A DNA stretch of 64,000 nt from Candidatus Altimarinota bacterium. Its GTDB lineage: Bacteria > Patescibacteriota > Gracilibacteria > UBA4473. Below, piece by piece: positions 34,191-42,600 of the stretch. How positions within the stretch are numbered: the stretch's first letter is position 1; each line of letters begins with the position of its first letter. Location of the stretch: assembly GCA_021734785.1 (NCBI GenBank), contig JAIPIF010000001.1, forward strand, positions 62,001 through 126,000, written 5' to 3'. The translations under genes were made by a program, and so were the position numbers. The notes below the pieces were generated by a model that saw nothing but the letters and a program-made list of their open reading frames with translations, was not told where the DNA came from and searched no databases.

Positions 34191-35481
34191 TTTTTTGTCG
34201 CTGAAATCGTCGCCACACCCCCGTGCCAAAGAGAATCGCTGAGAGGAGGTTTGCCACCACAGTACCGATGGCAAGACCCAAGACGGCGGTTTCGTCGGGC
34301 AAGATCACCAAGCTCAAAACGGCGGCGGTCGCAGTGGCAAGTCCGATCGAGATCGCAGAAAATTTCATTGGGGTGCGCACGTCGTCATTGGCCATGTACA
34401 CGCGGGAGAGGAGGGGGATCGCGCAGGCAAAGGGCACCGAGAGGGCCATGATCTGCAGCAGCGGTGTCCCCATCCGCAGGAGTTCGCCGTCGACGCCAAA
34501 AAGAAACCGAAGCCAAAAATTCGCACCGATTGCCAGAGCCAGTGCTGCAGGCACCGACAAAATCGCAATCCATCGGAGCGTGTCGCGGACAATTTTTTTC
34601 TGTTCTGCCGGATCCCGTTTGGCCTGGGTCAGCCGGGGAAATGCAGCACTCGCCAGCGGGATACCGACGACCGTGAAGCTCGCAAACGCGAGGTTCATTC
34701 CCAGCTGAAATGCGCCGATCGAGCCGGCAATCAAAAAACTTCCAATCCAGATGTCAGCTGAAAGATTTATCTGAAACGCGGCGTTGTTTGCGGTGCGGAA
34801 TGAAAAATCACTCGTGAATTTTTGCCACGCTCGGCGCGGTTTTTTCCACGCAAAAGTGAGGGATTGTTTCCCCAAAAAGTGTGCGACGACATTGACCAGC
34901 AAGTGCACACTCGCGCCCGCCACAGCGGCCCAGCCGACCGCTTCCATCCCAAAACTTCCTGCCCAAAAAAAGATCCCCGCACAGATGCCGCCGGTGTACA
35001 GCACGGGCGCGAGAGCGACAGAGAGAAATTTTTGCCGGGCCTGCTGCGAAGCCGAAAATACGGAACTCACGGACAAAAGAAATACCGAGCCAAACAGCCA
35101 GCGGACCAGGTCCGCGATTTCGATTCGTTCTGCGGCAGAAAATCCCGTGGCAAACATCTGGACAAAAAATTCCGGCCAGAGAGCGCCTGCCAGGCAAAAA
35201 AGACCGAAAACTACCACCACGAGCCAGAGAAAGGAACTAAAAAACTTCTTTCGCTCGAGATGATCCAGCTCCACCGCGCGGGGGAGAAAGAGGGTCGAAA
35301 CCGTCCCACCGACCAGGAGAAAAAAGAAAAAATCGGGGATGCGAAATGCGGCAAACACCCAGTCGAGTTCTTCTCCGGGGAAATGCGACACGAGGAGTCG
35401 ATCGCGCAACAGCCCCAGCAGCTTCGACATCACAGCCGAGCCCATCAGCAGCGCGCCACCGGCGGAGAGGACCTTTTTCAC
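34183..35481 (-). CDS. murJ: MurJ lipid II flippase
   Basis: 432 residues from GTG 35481, with about 12 to 14 hydrophobic helices and the MurJ/MviN motifs KLLGLLRDRLLVSHF, RIPDFFFFLLVGGTVSTLFLP and GIPLASAAFPRL. It moves lipid II to the outer face of the membrane for wall synthesis. The open frame reaches 35625 but would run into a palindromic repeat; GTG 35481 lies 7 bases after CACACT with TTGCAC 17 bp upstream. Head of a four-gene operon. Confidence 0.93.
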   Translation of the reverse strand: MKKVLSAGGALLMGSAVMSKLLGLLRDRLLVSHFPGEELDWVFAAFRIPDFFFFLLVGGTVSTLFLPRAVELDHLERKKFFSSFLWLVVVVFGLFCLAGALWPEFFVQMFATGFSAAERIEIADLVRWLFGSVFLLSVSSVFSASQQARQKFLSVALAPVLYTGGICAGIFFWAGSFGMEAVGWAAVAGASVHLLVNVVAHFLGKQSLTFAWKKPRRAWQKFTSDFSFRTANNAAFQINLSADIWIGSFLIAGSIGAFQLGMNLAFASFTVVGIPLASAAFPRLTQAKRDPAEQKKIVRDTLRWIAILSVPAALALAIGANFWLRFLFGVDGELLRMGTPLLQIMALSVPFACAIPLLSRVYMANDDVRTPMKFSAISIGLATATAAVLSLVILPDETAVLGLAIGTVVANLLSAILFGTGVWRRFQRQKND

Positions 35482-35532
35482 GTTCCGGAGTGTGCCGCGG
35501 AATGGGATTTTGTGCAAGTTTTGGATGGAAGC

Positions 35533-35648
35533 TCGCACGTCAAAAAGCGGAAAAGTCGAAAAGTTAAAAAGCAGGGAAGAAAGGAAGCAGAGAAGTTTTG
35601 AAGAAAAAAAAGGATCTTTTGTCATCCTGAACCTGTTTCAGGATCTCT
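35533..35648. repeat. Purine-rich degenerate tract plus GTCATCCTGAAC-type palindrome
   Basis: 35533-35600 is a series of AAAAG/GAAG-type words; it shares the 16-mer GAAGTTTTGAAGAAAA with the tract near 12354. 35620-35648 is a widely distributed bacterial palindrome with arms ATCCTGA (35624-35630) and TCAGGAT (35638-35644). No gene. Confidence 0.65.
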
Positions 35649-35690
35649 GGATTTTGGATCAGGGTCTGGAATGCGGTTTCTTTGAAATCT

Positions 35691-36055
35691 GGGTCGGGCA
35701 GGATTACTCCGCGCTACGCGCTCCGTGACTCCGCATACTCACTCGCTTCGCTCACTCGTGAGTTCCTCGCTCGGAAATTGTGAGCAAGCTCTCATTCCCT
35801 CGCTTCGTCCTATCGAACCTGTCAGGTGTTCATCCTGCCATACCAAAACGCCGCCATCCCCGTTGGGGACATCGGCATTTTTTATGGTGGGCCGGGCAGG
35901 ATGCTCTCATCCCGCTTCGCGGGAAATCGAGGCATTTGGCATCCTCGTCGCACAGCTCCTCGCTGCAAATGCACGAACCTGCCAGGTTCTCATCCCGCTC
36001 GCCGCTGCACGGCGAAAAATTCCACTGCCCCGCAGGGGGACACTGAAATTTTCCG
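35691..36055. repeat. Two repeat units built from the 3' end of tRNA-Tyr
   Basis: The 18 bases at the tRNA-Tyr 3' end including CCA (plus strand TGGTGGGCCGGGCAGGAT, 36056-36073) recur exactly at 35885-35902, and a shorter variant GGGTCGGGCAGGAT occurs at about 35691. Each unit then has palindromic stretches and a T-arm-like CGAACCTGYCAGG (about 35814 and 35974) before the next unit, giving a period of about 170-195 bases. No real gene; an open frame across it ends in an antisense tRNA translation. Confidence 0.65.
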
Positions 36056-36140
36056 TGGTGGGCCGGGCAGGATTCGAACCTGCGTAGGCATAGCCGGCAG
36101 ATTTACAGTCTGCTGCGATTGACCACTCCGCCACCGACCC
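36056..36140 (-). tRNA. tRNA-Tyr (anticodon GTA), CCA encoded
   Basis: Minus strand: acceptor GGGTCGG/CCGGCCC, discriminator A and CCA; anticodon loop CTGTAAA gives GTA; a long class II variable arm (CCGGCTATGCCTAC region); T arm GCAGG-TTCGAAT-CCTGC. 85 bases. Its 3' end is duplicated in the adjacent repeats. Confidence 0.93.
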
Positions 36141-36307
36141 GTCGTCGCTGGGTGATTTCATCCGCGGCTTGTCCCGACACGTCGGGACATCGCGCTGGAT
36201 TTCATCACCGCTCCTCTCCCTCGCAAAGCACCCGCTTCGCTCGGGGGGATTTTAACGTTTGAATACGCAAAAAGAGCGGGAGGATTGTAATTTTCCCGTG
36301 AGAAATG
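36141..36307. other. Intergenic region with palindrome upstream of tRNA-Tyr
   Basis: Contains a 20-bp palindrome at 36170-36189 (TGTCCCGAC, AC, GTCGGGACA), of the same general REP type as the ends of the 1522-1663 element. It is followed by a TTTTAACGTTTGAA stretch. No gene seen. Confidence 0.55.
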
Positions 36308-36760
36308 TCAACGACTTCTTCCCAGTGCGTACAGCGCGACTCCCGCGGCGACCGAGACATTGAGGGATGTTTTCTGTCCCTGCATGGGGATTTCCAGATG
36401 GCGGTCGGCCAAATTCAATACGTCCTGGCTCACTCCCTCGACTTCATTTCCGAGCACAAGCGCGATATTTTCCCCGAAATTTTTTGTCTCAAAAATATTT
36501 TCCGACTCTTTCGTCTGCTCGAGCGCCAGAATTTCAACCCCGTCGGCTTTCAGCTTTTCGCAGAGTTTTTTGGCATCCTCGACGTGCTCCCACGGCAGAA
36601 AGTTTTCGGCCCCCAGCGAAACTTTTTCGATCCGCCGATCCGGGGGACAGCCCGTGTAGCCGGTGAGATAGGCTTTGTCCCATCCAGCCCCATCGGCCGT
36701 GCGAAAAATCGCTCCGACATTGTGAAGCGAGCGGATGTTTTCCAGCACCACGACTTTCAT
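36308..36760 (-). CDS. SpoU/TrmH family RNA 2'-O-methyltransferase
   Basis: 150 residues from ATG 36760. SPOUT-fold motifs: ENIRSLHNVGAIFRTADGAG near the start, ALVLGNEVEGVSQDVLNLAD, and the SAM knot IPMQGQKTSLNVSVAAGVALYAL. It methylates ribose 2'-OH in tRNA or rRNA; length is that of minimal catalytic forms. ATG overlaps the stop of the epsilon-like gene. Third gene after rpmB. Confidence 0.9.
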   Translation of the reverse strand: MKVVVLENIRSLHNVGAIFRTADGAGWDKAYLTGYTGCPPDRRIEKVSLGAENFLPWEHVEDAKKLCEKLKADGVEILALEQTKESENIFETKNFGENIALVLGNEVEGVSQDVLNLADRHLEIPMQGQKTSLNVSVAAGVALYALGRSR

Positions 36761-37254
36761 TTTTGTTTGTCGAGTTTTTCGAGTTCCTTTTCGCATTCCC
36801 GAATTTTAAATTTCAGTTCATTCTGTTTTTTTGGACGGGGTTCGCTTTGAAGTGCTTTTTTGAGCGCTGTGAGCTCGGTGGAGAGCTCTGCTCGGAGGAG
36901 CTGGGGATGTCGTCCGAGATGGAGCTCCAGTGATTTTAATTCGGAGAGATGATCGAGCATCATCCGAATTTTATTTTTGGAGACAGAGACAACTCCGCTG
37001 GCAGAGTTTGGCGCTCGCAACTCGGTTTCATTTTTTCGAATTTTGATTTCTCCCTTGGAGACAGCTGAAATCAGTGGGGCATGATTTTTGCGAACGGTTT
37101 TGGATCCCTCTGGGTCAAAAAAAGACAACGAAGCCACTTCTCCGTGGAGTTGTCCATCTGGAGTGATAATTTCCAAAATCATTCGCCTATCGCTTGAATG
37201 GAACCCAAAATCAACCGGCTCGATGTTCTCTTCTCTGGGAGCTTCGGCAGCCAT
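36757..37254 (-). CDS. ATP synthase epsilon-subunit-like protein, outside an atp operon
   Basis: 165 residues. From residue 25, MILEIITPDGQLHGEVASLSFFDPEGSKTVRKNHAPLISAVSKGEIKIRK follows the epsilon beta-sandwich pattern (the ...HAPL... turn is typical), and the C-terminal 50 residues form a charged helical hairpin, as in AtpC. The first 24 residues are extra; an ATG at 37182 is an alternative start. Neighbours are rpmB and an RNA methyltransferase, with no other ATP synthase gene in view. Family assignment is moderate and role uncertain. Confidence 0.65.
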   Translation of the reverse strand: MAAEAPREENIEPVDFGFHSSDRRMILEIITPDGQLHGEVASLSFFDPEGSKTVRKNHAPLISAVSKGEIKIRKNETELRAPNSASGVVSVSKNKIRMMLDHLSELKSLELHLGRHPQLLRAELSTELTALKKALQSEPRPKKQNELKFKIRECEKELEKLDKQK

Positions 37255-37286
37255 CGGGGAAAAATATCAGGAAACTTTGTTTCCTT

Positions 37287-37745
37287 TTACTTCTTCTCCT
37301 TTTTTTCGTCAACTTTTTCTTCTCCAGGGTTTTCAGGCGATTTCACTTCCAGTTTTTCTTCCAGCTTTTTCTTTTTCGCCTCTTCTTTTTGGGCCTCCTC
37401 AGCGGCGGCGAGTTCTTTTTTTTGCTTGGGGGTGAGTTTGGTCTTTTTTACCCGTCCCTTTTCCTCATTGGTGGTGTGTGATGTTTGTCGTGCCTGTGCG
37501 GCGAGTTGTTCGGCGTGGGCGACTTTTTCCGTTTCGGTTTTGAATCCTTTTTTGTGGGCCCACTTTTTGAGTGTCTTGATGGCCTTTGCTGACAGCCTCA
37601 TTCGTTCCACCCGCCCGGTGAGCGGATTGTACATTTTCTTTACAAAGAGGTTTGGACGAAAAGTTCGCTTGGTTGCTTTGAGCGAAAACGGGCGGTTCTG
37701 TCCCGCCGTGGTTTTTTTGCCGGTGATCTGACACTGTCGAGCCAT
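37287..37745 (-). CDS. rpmB: Ribosomal protein bL28 with long Lys/Glu-rich C-terminal extension
   Basis: 152 residues from ATG 37745. The first ~75 residues are bL28 (ARQCQITGKKTTAGQNRPFSL, KRTFRPNLFVKKMY, RMRLSAKAIKTLKK). The remaining ~77 are low-complexity charged helix (KKTKLTPKQKKELAAAEEAQ and on) of a kind not present in typical bL28. First gene of a set with the epsilon-like and TrmH-family genes. Confidence 0.9.
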   Translation of the reverse strand: MARQCQITGKKTTAGQNRPFSLKATKRTFRPNLFVKKMYNPLTGRVERMRLSAKAIKTLKKWAHKKGFKTETEKVAHAEQLAAQARQTSHTTNEEKGRVKKTKLTPKQKKELAAAEEAQKEEAKKKKLEEKLEVKSPENPGEEKVDEKKEKK

Positions 37746-37832
37746 GGGATTGTTCCAAAAAAGCACGCGGAGTCTACGAAAAAAAGCTCCCGCGTCAAGT
37801 TTTTCTCAGAGACGGTTTTCTCCACAAATGTT

Positions 37833-39311
37833 TCAGCTCTCGGGATCCGCAAAAAGCTTGACCGACACGGGATTTTGATAGTTGGTTTTTTTCCAGCTCT
37901 TGTCCCCCTGGAGCGCAAACTCGTCTCCCGGACGGGGCACATCGATGGAGGCTTTTTTCATGTTGGGGAGTTCGCGCAATTTTTTCTGCAGCGGCGTGAT
38001 CTGCTCCTCTTCGCCGTGGACACAAAATACCTGCCGCATGGATTCTCCTGCATGAGTCGCAAAATTCAAAAGCCCCGTCTGGTCCGCGTGTGCGGAAAAA
38101 GCATTAAAAATCGCCACATCAGCTTTGACCTCGTACGGCTGTCCAAAAATATTGACTTCCGGCTCCCGCTCTACAATTTTTCGTCCCAGCGTGTTGCGGG
38201 CCATGTACCCGACGACCATGATGGTATTTTTTTCGTTGGAAATATTATTTCTCAGGTGATGTCGAATGCGTCCGGCCTCGCACATGCCGCTGGCGGCGAT
38301 CACGATGGCGGGCCCTGAGAATTCATTGATCGACTTGGATTCGTCCACCGTGCGGGTAAACTGCAGGCCTTCGGTCTCGTCCAAAAACGGTGTCTGGCCG
38401 CGATCCATCATTTCTTTGAGTTCCGAATCAAAACACTCCGGGTGCAGCCGAAAAATTTCCGTGGCATTGATCGCGAGCGGAGAATCGACAAAGATCGGCA
38501 GTTTTGGAATTTTTTGCTGGTGCTGCAGGTCACGGATCACGTACAAAATCTCCTGCGTGCGCTCGACCGCAAAGGCGGGAATAAAAATCTTGCCTCCTCG
38601 CTTGGCTGTTTCGTTGATCTTGGCCGCAAACTCGTCCTCCACAGCGCTGATCTCTTCGTGCAGACGGTTTCCGTACGTGGATTCGGTGATCAAAACATCG
38701 AGGTGTTCGAGTTGCTCGGGATTGCGCAAAATCGGCAGATGGTGTCTCCCCAGGTCCCCGGTGAATCCCATTCGCACGTACTGATCGGTGTCCTGGTCGT
38801 GGATGTCCCACTCCTCCATCGCGCTCCCCAGGATGTGTCCGGCATCGCGGAAGGTGACTTTTATCTCCGGCGTGATGTGAAACGGCTGATCGTACGCCAC
38901 TGACCGCAGATTGGCCAGGCTTCGCTCAGCATCCGCGATCGTGTAGAGGGGCTCGGCCGTGGGATCTTTGAGTTTTTTCTTGATCCATTCGGCATCTTTT
39001 TCCTGGATGTACCCCGAATCCCGCAGCATGATACTGCAGAGATCGCGGGTGGCATGGGTGCAGTAGATGGGTCCATCAAATCCATTTTTGACCAGCGCCG
39101 GGATGGCGCCCGAGTGATCGATGTGCGCATGCGAGAGGACGACCGCATCAATTTCTGCTGGGTCAAACGGAAACTGCAGATTGGCCTGAATCGACTGGAG
39201 TCGGCGTCCCTGAAAAAGCCCGCAGTCGAGCAAAATCTTTTTTCCGTTGAGGGTGAGCATGTGTTTGGATCCGGTGACTCCGAGTGCGGCGCCAGAGAAT
39301 TCAATTTTCAT
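37833..39311 (-). CDS. Metallo-beta-lactamase / beta-CASP ribonuclease
   Basis: 492 residues. Metal motif SHAHIDHSG (HxHxDH) near residue 63, later His of DAGHILGSA, GFTGDLG and ITESTYGNR, then the beta-CASP domain (FIPAFAVERTQEILYVI, IVIAASGMCEAGRIRHHL) and the RNA-specific C-terminal motif FSAHADQTGLL. This is the family of TTHA0252 and CPSF73-like RNA exo/endonucleases. Probable mRNA or rRNA processing. An extended -10 (TGCTACAAT) lies about 45 bases upstream, divergent from recF. Confidence 0.92.
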   Translation of the reverse strand: MKIEFSGAALGVTGSKHMLTLNGKKILLDCGLFQGRRLQSIQANLQFPFDPAEIDAVVLSHAHIDHSGAIPALVKNGFDGPIYCTHATRDLCSIMLRDSGYIQEKDAEWIKKKLKDPTAEPLYTIADAERSLANLRSVAYDQPFHITPEIKVTFRDAGHILGSAMEEWDIHDQDTDQYVRMGFTGDLGRHHLPILRNPEQLEHLDVLITESTYGNRLHEEISAVEDEFAAKINETAKRGGKIFIPAFAVERTQEILYVIRDLQHQQKIPKLPIFVDSPLAINATEIFRLHPECFDSELKEMMDRGQTPFLDETEGLQFTRTVDESKSINEFSGPAIVIAASGMCEAGRIRHHLRNNISNEKNTIMVVGYMARNTLGRKIVEREPEVNIFGQPYEVKADVAIFNAFSAHADQTGLLNFATHAGESMRQVFCVHGEEEQITPLQKKLRELPNMKKASIDVPRPGDEFALQGDKSWKKTNYQNPVSVKLFADPES

Positions 39312-39400
39312 TCAGAGCGGTGAGGGAGCGGAAAAAGGGTTTCTGATAAAATTGTAGCAAGTGCACATTTTTTGTACACACTTTTTTCTCAAAAAAAATC

Positions 39401-39417
39401 TGGTATTCTGCTCCCGA
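39401..39417 (+). promoter_or_regulatory. recF extended -10, leaderless start
   Basis: TGGTATTCT (39401-39409), with TATTCT exactly 7 bases before the recF ATG at 39417. No good -35 is visible, in keeping with an extended -10 promoter. Confidence 0.5.
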
Positions 39418-40478
39418 TGATTGAGAAGCTACACTTGTCTGATTTCCGCAACGTCGCTGATCGCTCGTTTGACTTCCACGAGAGGGTGGTGATTTTTTTC
39501 GGGGGAAACGGGCGGGGCAAGACGAACATTTTGGAAGCAATTTCCCTGCTGAGTGTGGGGCGCAGCTGGCGTGAGACCAGTGCATCCGACCTGATTCGGA
39601 CGGGGACAGACTCGGCGCAGATCTCAGCATTTACGGACAAAAAAGATCACTTTCGGGTGCAGCTCCAGCCACGGGGACGGGCGTTTTTTCGCAACGAAAA
39701 AAAACTCCCCCGCAAGCGCTTTTTTGGGCAGATTCCGACGCTCCTTTTTGCGCCGGAGCATCTCTCGCTTTTTTCCGGTACCAAGCGGGACCGGCAGCAA
39801 TTCTTTGACCGGTTTCTCATCCAGCTCTGGCCCGGGTACCGCGAGGCACTGACGCGCGCCGACCGTGCCAGTCGCCAAAAAAATTCGCTCTTTCGGCAGG
39901 TGACGCAGGACGGTGTTTCCCCACGGATTGAAGATGTCGCCCCGTGGAACGAAATCCTGATCGAGACGATTCCCGAGGTGTGGCGGCTGCGGACGAAGTT
40001 TCTCATTCAGCTGTCTGATCCACTTCAGCACCAGCTCTCGCAGATCTCGCACAGTGATGACTCGATCGAGGTATCGCTGGTTTCTCCCGAAAAATTTGAC
40101 CCGACCCCCGACGGGGTGCGGGACTTTTTTACCGCCAACTTCTCCCGCGAAGTGGCTGCACGCAAAAGTTTGCTGAGTCCTTTTCGCGATGATTTTTCTT
40201 TTTCTCTCCGGGAGCGGCCGATCGTGACCACCGCCAGTCGCGGCGAAGAACGTTCAGTCTTACTTGCTCTCCTGGGGGCCAAGCGATCGGTTTTACAGCA
40301 CACCCGCGGCGACGAGGCCGCGCCGATTTTATTGCTCGACGACTGTTTTTCCGAACTCGACGATGACCGGCAGGCCGCGCTGGAGCGGCTGTGCGCGGGG
40401 ACGCAGGCGTTTTTTACCACGACGCACCGAGAGCATTTTGCGCGGTTTACCGGGGCGGTGCAGGGGGTGGAGATTTGA
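39417..40478 (+). CDS. recF: RecF recombination/repair ATPase
   Basis: 353 residues: N-terminal LHLSDFRNVADRSFDF, Walker A GGNGRGKTN, the SMC-type signature ASRGEERSVLLALL, and Walker B ILLLDDCFSELD. With RecO/RecR it loads RecA at gaps. ATG 39417 is preferred over an upstream in-frame start at 39372. It is not next to dnaN or gyrB here. Confidence 0.94.
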   Translation: MIEKLHLSDFRNVADRSFDFHERVVIFFGGNGRGKTNILEAISLLSVGRSWRETSASDLIRTGTDSAQISAFTDKKDHFRVQLQPRGRAFFRNEKKLPRKRFFGQIPTLLFAPEHLSLFSGTKRDRQQFFDRFLIQLWPGYREALTRADRASRQKNSLFRQVTQDGVSPRIEDVAPWNEILIETIPEVWRLRTKFLIQLSDPLQHQLSQISHSDDSIEVSLVSPEKFDPTPDGVRDFFTANFSREVAARKSLLSPFRDDFSFSLRERPIVTTASRGEERSVLLALLGAKRSVLQHTRGDEAAPILLLDDCFSELDDDRQAALERLCAGTQAFFTTTHREHFARFTGAVQGVEI

Positions 40479-40575
40479 GGAATGATTTTTGGATCTTCCC
40501 TTGACATCCTTGTTTATTGGAAGGTTAAAAAGGACGGACGCTGGATTAAGGGAGATGACGAAAGAATAGAAAAAA

Positions 40576-41550
40576 CTATTTATTTAAATTCTCTAAAAGC
40601 ATTTTAAATCCAGCGGTATTTACAAAATAATTTTTAGGATTGTCTTTTAGTGCCTTTTTTATAGCACTAAATTGGTTTAATATTTTCCCCTTTTTTAAAT
40701 ATTTTTTTTGTGTAAAAAGATTAAAATAAATGCCATCTAAAAAAGAAAGATAATAAACCATTGAATTTTTTTCTTTAGAACGAATAAAAGATATAATCTC
40801 GCTCATTTGTTTATCCTGTCCTCCACCAGCTTCTTTCATGTGTTTGTGTTCAACAATAAAAATTAAATCTTTGTGCCGAATAAGAAAATCAGGAAATTTG
40901 TTTTCTTTTTGCTCTGACCAAGCAAACGCAATTTTTTCTTTTTCTAATAATTGTTTGAAAAGTTTTTTCCCTTTTTTATCCGCTTCGATATATTTTTTTC
41001 TTCCTTTTGAAATAAATGTTTCAAGAGGTTCAGTGTTGGCATTTTTATAACCAAAAGTATCTAAGATTTTTGCTACTTTTTTTCCTCCCAAATTACCACT
41101 TTCTTTATGTGCTTTTGCATCTTTTCCAACTTGCAAAGTTGTGGGAGAATATCCGTAAGATAGATAGAGCGTATGTCTCATTTCTAAATATTTTTTAACG
41201 ATTTTTTCAATGATTTTTATCTTGTCTTCCTCTGTCATTTTTTTAAAAAGGCTGTAAGAGATATCAACAACTGGCCAAAAAGACACAAACTCAGAATAAT
41301 TTATATTCTTGGTTTTTATAATTTCCAATATCTTTTTTAGCGCCTTATTTGCTAACTTCTTTTCATCTTTTTTAATAGAAAAATTGTAGGTAGCAATGCA
41401 CTCCAAGAGTTCAAGGTTTTTTTGCATTAGAGTCGTTCTTTCTTGAGGATCTTTGGCTATTAATAAATTTCCTGCTTTTAAGTAGAACTCATCAATAATG
41501 GGTTCAGCATTTTGGAGTGAAAATTCAAGCAGCTTGATATTGTTTTTCAT
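40576..41550 (-). CDS. Probable type II restriction endonuclease, AT-rich
   Basis: 324 residues, Lys- and Ile-rich, far more AT-rich than the flanking genes. The C-terminal half has a PD-(D/E)XK-like core: FPDFLIRHKDLIFIVEHKHMKE (Asp, then Glu-x-Lys). The N-terminal half is helical without a recognised domain. It overlaps the adenine methyltransferase gene by 26 bases, the usual arrangement of restriction partners. Recognition sequence unknown. Confidence 0.75.
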   Translation of the reverse strand: MKNNIKLLEFSLQNAEPIIDEFYLKAGNLLIAKDPQERTTLMQKNLELLECIATYNFSIKKDEKKLANKALKKILEIIKTKNINYSEFVSFWPVVDISYSLFKKMTEEDKIKIIEKIVKKYLEMRHTLYLSYGYSPTTLQVGKDAKAHKESGNLGGKKVAKILDTFGYKNANTEPLETFISKGRKKYIEADKKGKKLFKQLLEKEKIAFAWSEQKENKFPDFLIRHKDLIFIVEHKHMKEAGGGQDKQMSEIISFIRSKEKNSMVYYLSFLDGIYFNLFTQKKYLKKGKILNQFSAIKKALKDNPKNYFVNTAGFKMLLENLNK

Positions 41551-42562
41551 ATGAATTTTTTAAGGGGAAAAGAGTTGGTGTTAAACTTCCTTCAGTGAGT
41601 TCGTATGCGTCTTCTAAAACGGCTCTTGCTGTAAGATAATCAAGCCTCCTCCTTCGCGTCCCATCTTTTTTATTTCCCTTAAAGGGGGAGAGCAAAATAT
41701 CATGGCATTCTTCCCGAAAAGAAAAAAGAATTTGGTTACTAAAGTTGATTATCTGACCGATATTCTCCTCTTGTGCAACTATTTTAATTGTGGTTATGAG
41801 TCTAGAGCTAAATTTTATCTTTGAAAGATCGTAGTTTATTTCTTCAGGTTTCATAAAAGACACAGGGGAAAGGGGATTTGTTGTATCCACAGCCCTCAGG
41901 GCGATTTGTCCATCGGGAGCGTTGAATTGTATATTGATATTATTTTTGGGAATTTTTCGCATCTGCTCAAAGGATTGTAGCGTCCCTAGAAAAATATTAT
42001 TTTTATATATTTTTACTTCATCTAACGATTTATTTTTATTATCAAAACAAATAACACAAACCGGAGTATCTGTGTCGCTAAACAATGAGTCTTCAATAAT
42101 AGTTATACTTACTAGTCTATTTTTAGGAAAGGTAGAATTTATAAATGTTTCTGGAACGATCATTACTCCGTAGTCATTTGCTAAGCATTTTTCAATAGCC
42201 AATTGATAGAGATCACTGTATCTGCATTTATTAAAATACTTTTGTACTTGATTAAAAATTCCCTTTCGCTTGGCACTATAATTTGTTAAATAGGGGGGAT
42301 TTGTTAGAACAACCGAATCCTTTATTTTTGGAACATGAAGAAGACTATCATTTTTTTTCCATTTTAAAGATTCATCAATGTCGCATCCAAGGAGTCGAGA
42401 AAAGCCAATCGTTCTTGCGACTTCTAGTAAATCTCCTTTTCCCGCAAAGGGATCAAATATTACTTTGGGTTGAATTGATTTTATAAATTCTAAAACATGA
42501 GGTTGCAGCCAAAAATTTTTCCTTGTAAAAAATTGTCCAAAAATTTTTTTTTGCAGATCCAT
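41525..42562 (-). CDS. DNA adenine N6-methyltransferase of a type II restriction-modification system
   Basis: 345 residues: SAM motif I in VIFDPFAGKGDLLE, an acidic strand GCDIDESLKW (motif II), catalytic motif IV VLTNPPYLTNY, then a long C-terminal target-recognition region. Motif order I then IV fits the gamma-type N6-adenine enzymes. It protects host DNA from the overlapping endonuclease. AT-rich; inserted between recF and der, probably by transfer. Confidence 0.88.
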   Translation of the reverse strand: MDLQKKIFGQFFTRKNFWLQPHVLEFIKSIQPKVIFDPFAGKGDLLEVARTIGFSRLLGCDIDESLKWKKNDSLLHVPKIKDSVVLTNPPYLTNYSAKRKGIFNQVQKYFNKCRYSDLYQLAIEKCLANDYGVMIVPETFINSTFPKNRLVSITIIEDSLFSDTDTPVCVICFDNKNKSLDEVKIYKNNIFLGTLQSFEQMRKIPKNNINIQFNAPDGQIALRAVDTTNPLSPVSFMKPEEINYDLSKIKFSSRLITTIKIVAQEENIGQIINFSNQILFSFREECHDILLSPFKGNKKDGTRRRRLDYLTARAVLEDAYELTEGSLTPTLFPLKNSYEKQYQAA

Positions 42563-42600
42563 GTGCTAACGATTTTAGTATCTTTTAGTTTAAATCAAAA

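Noticed and set aside
35725-36087. Open frame of 120 codons across the repeats
   Set aside because: It ends by reading the antisense of tRNA-Tyr and repeats the same peptide at each tRNA-derived unit; this is a known type of spurious prediction.
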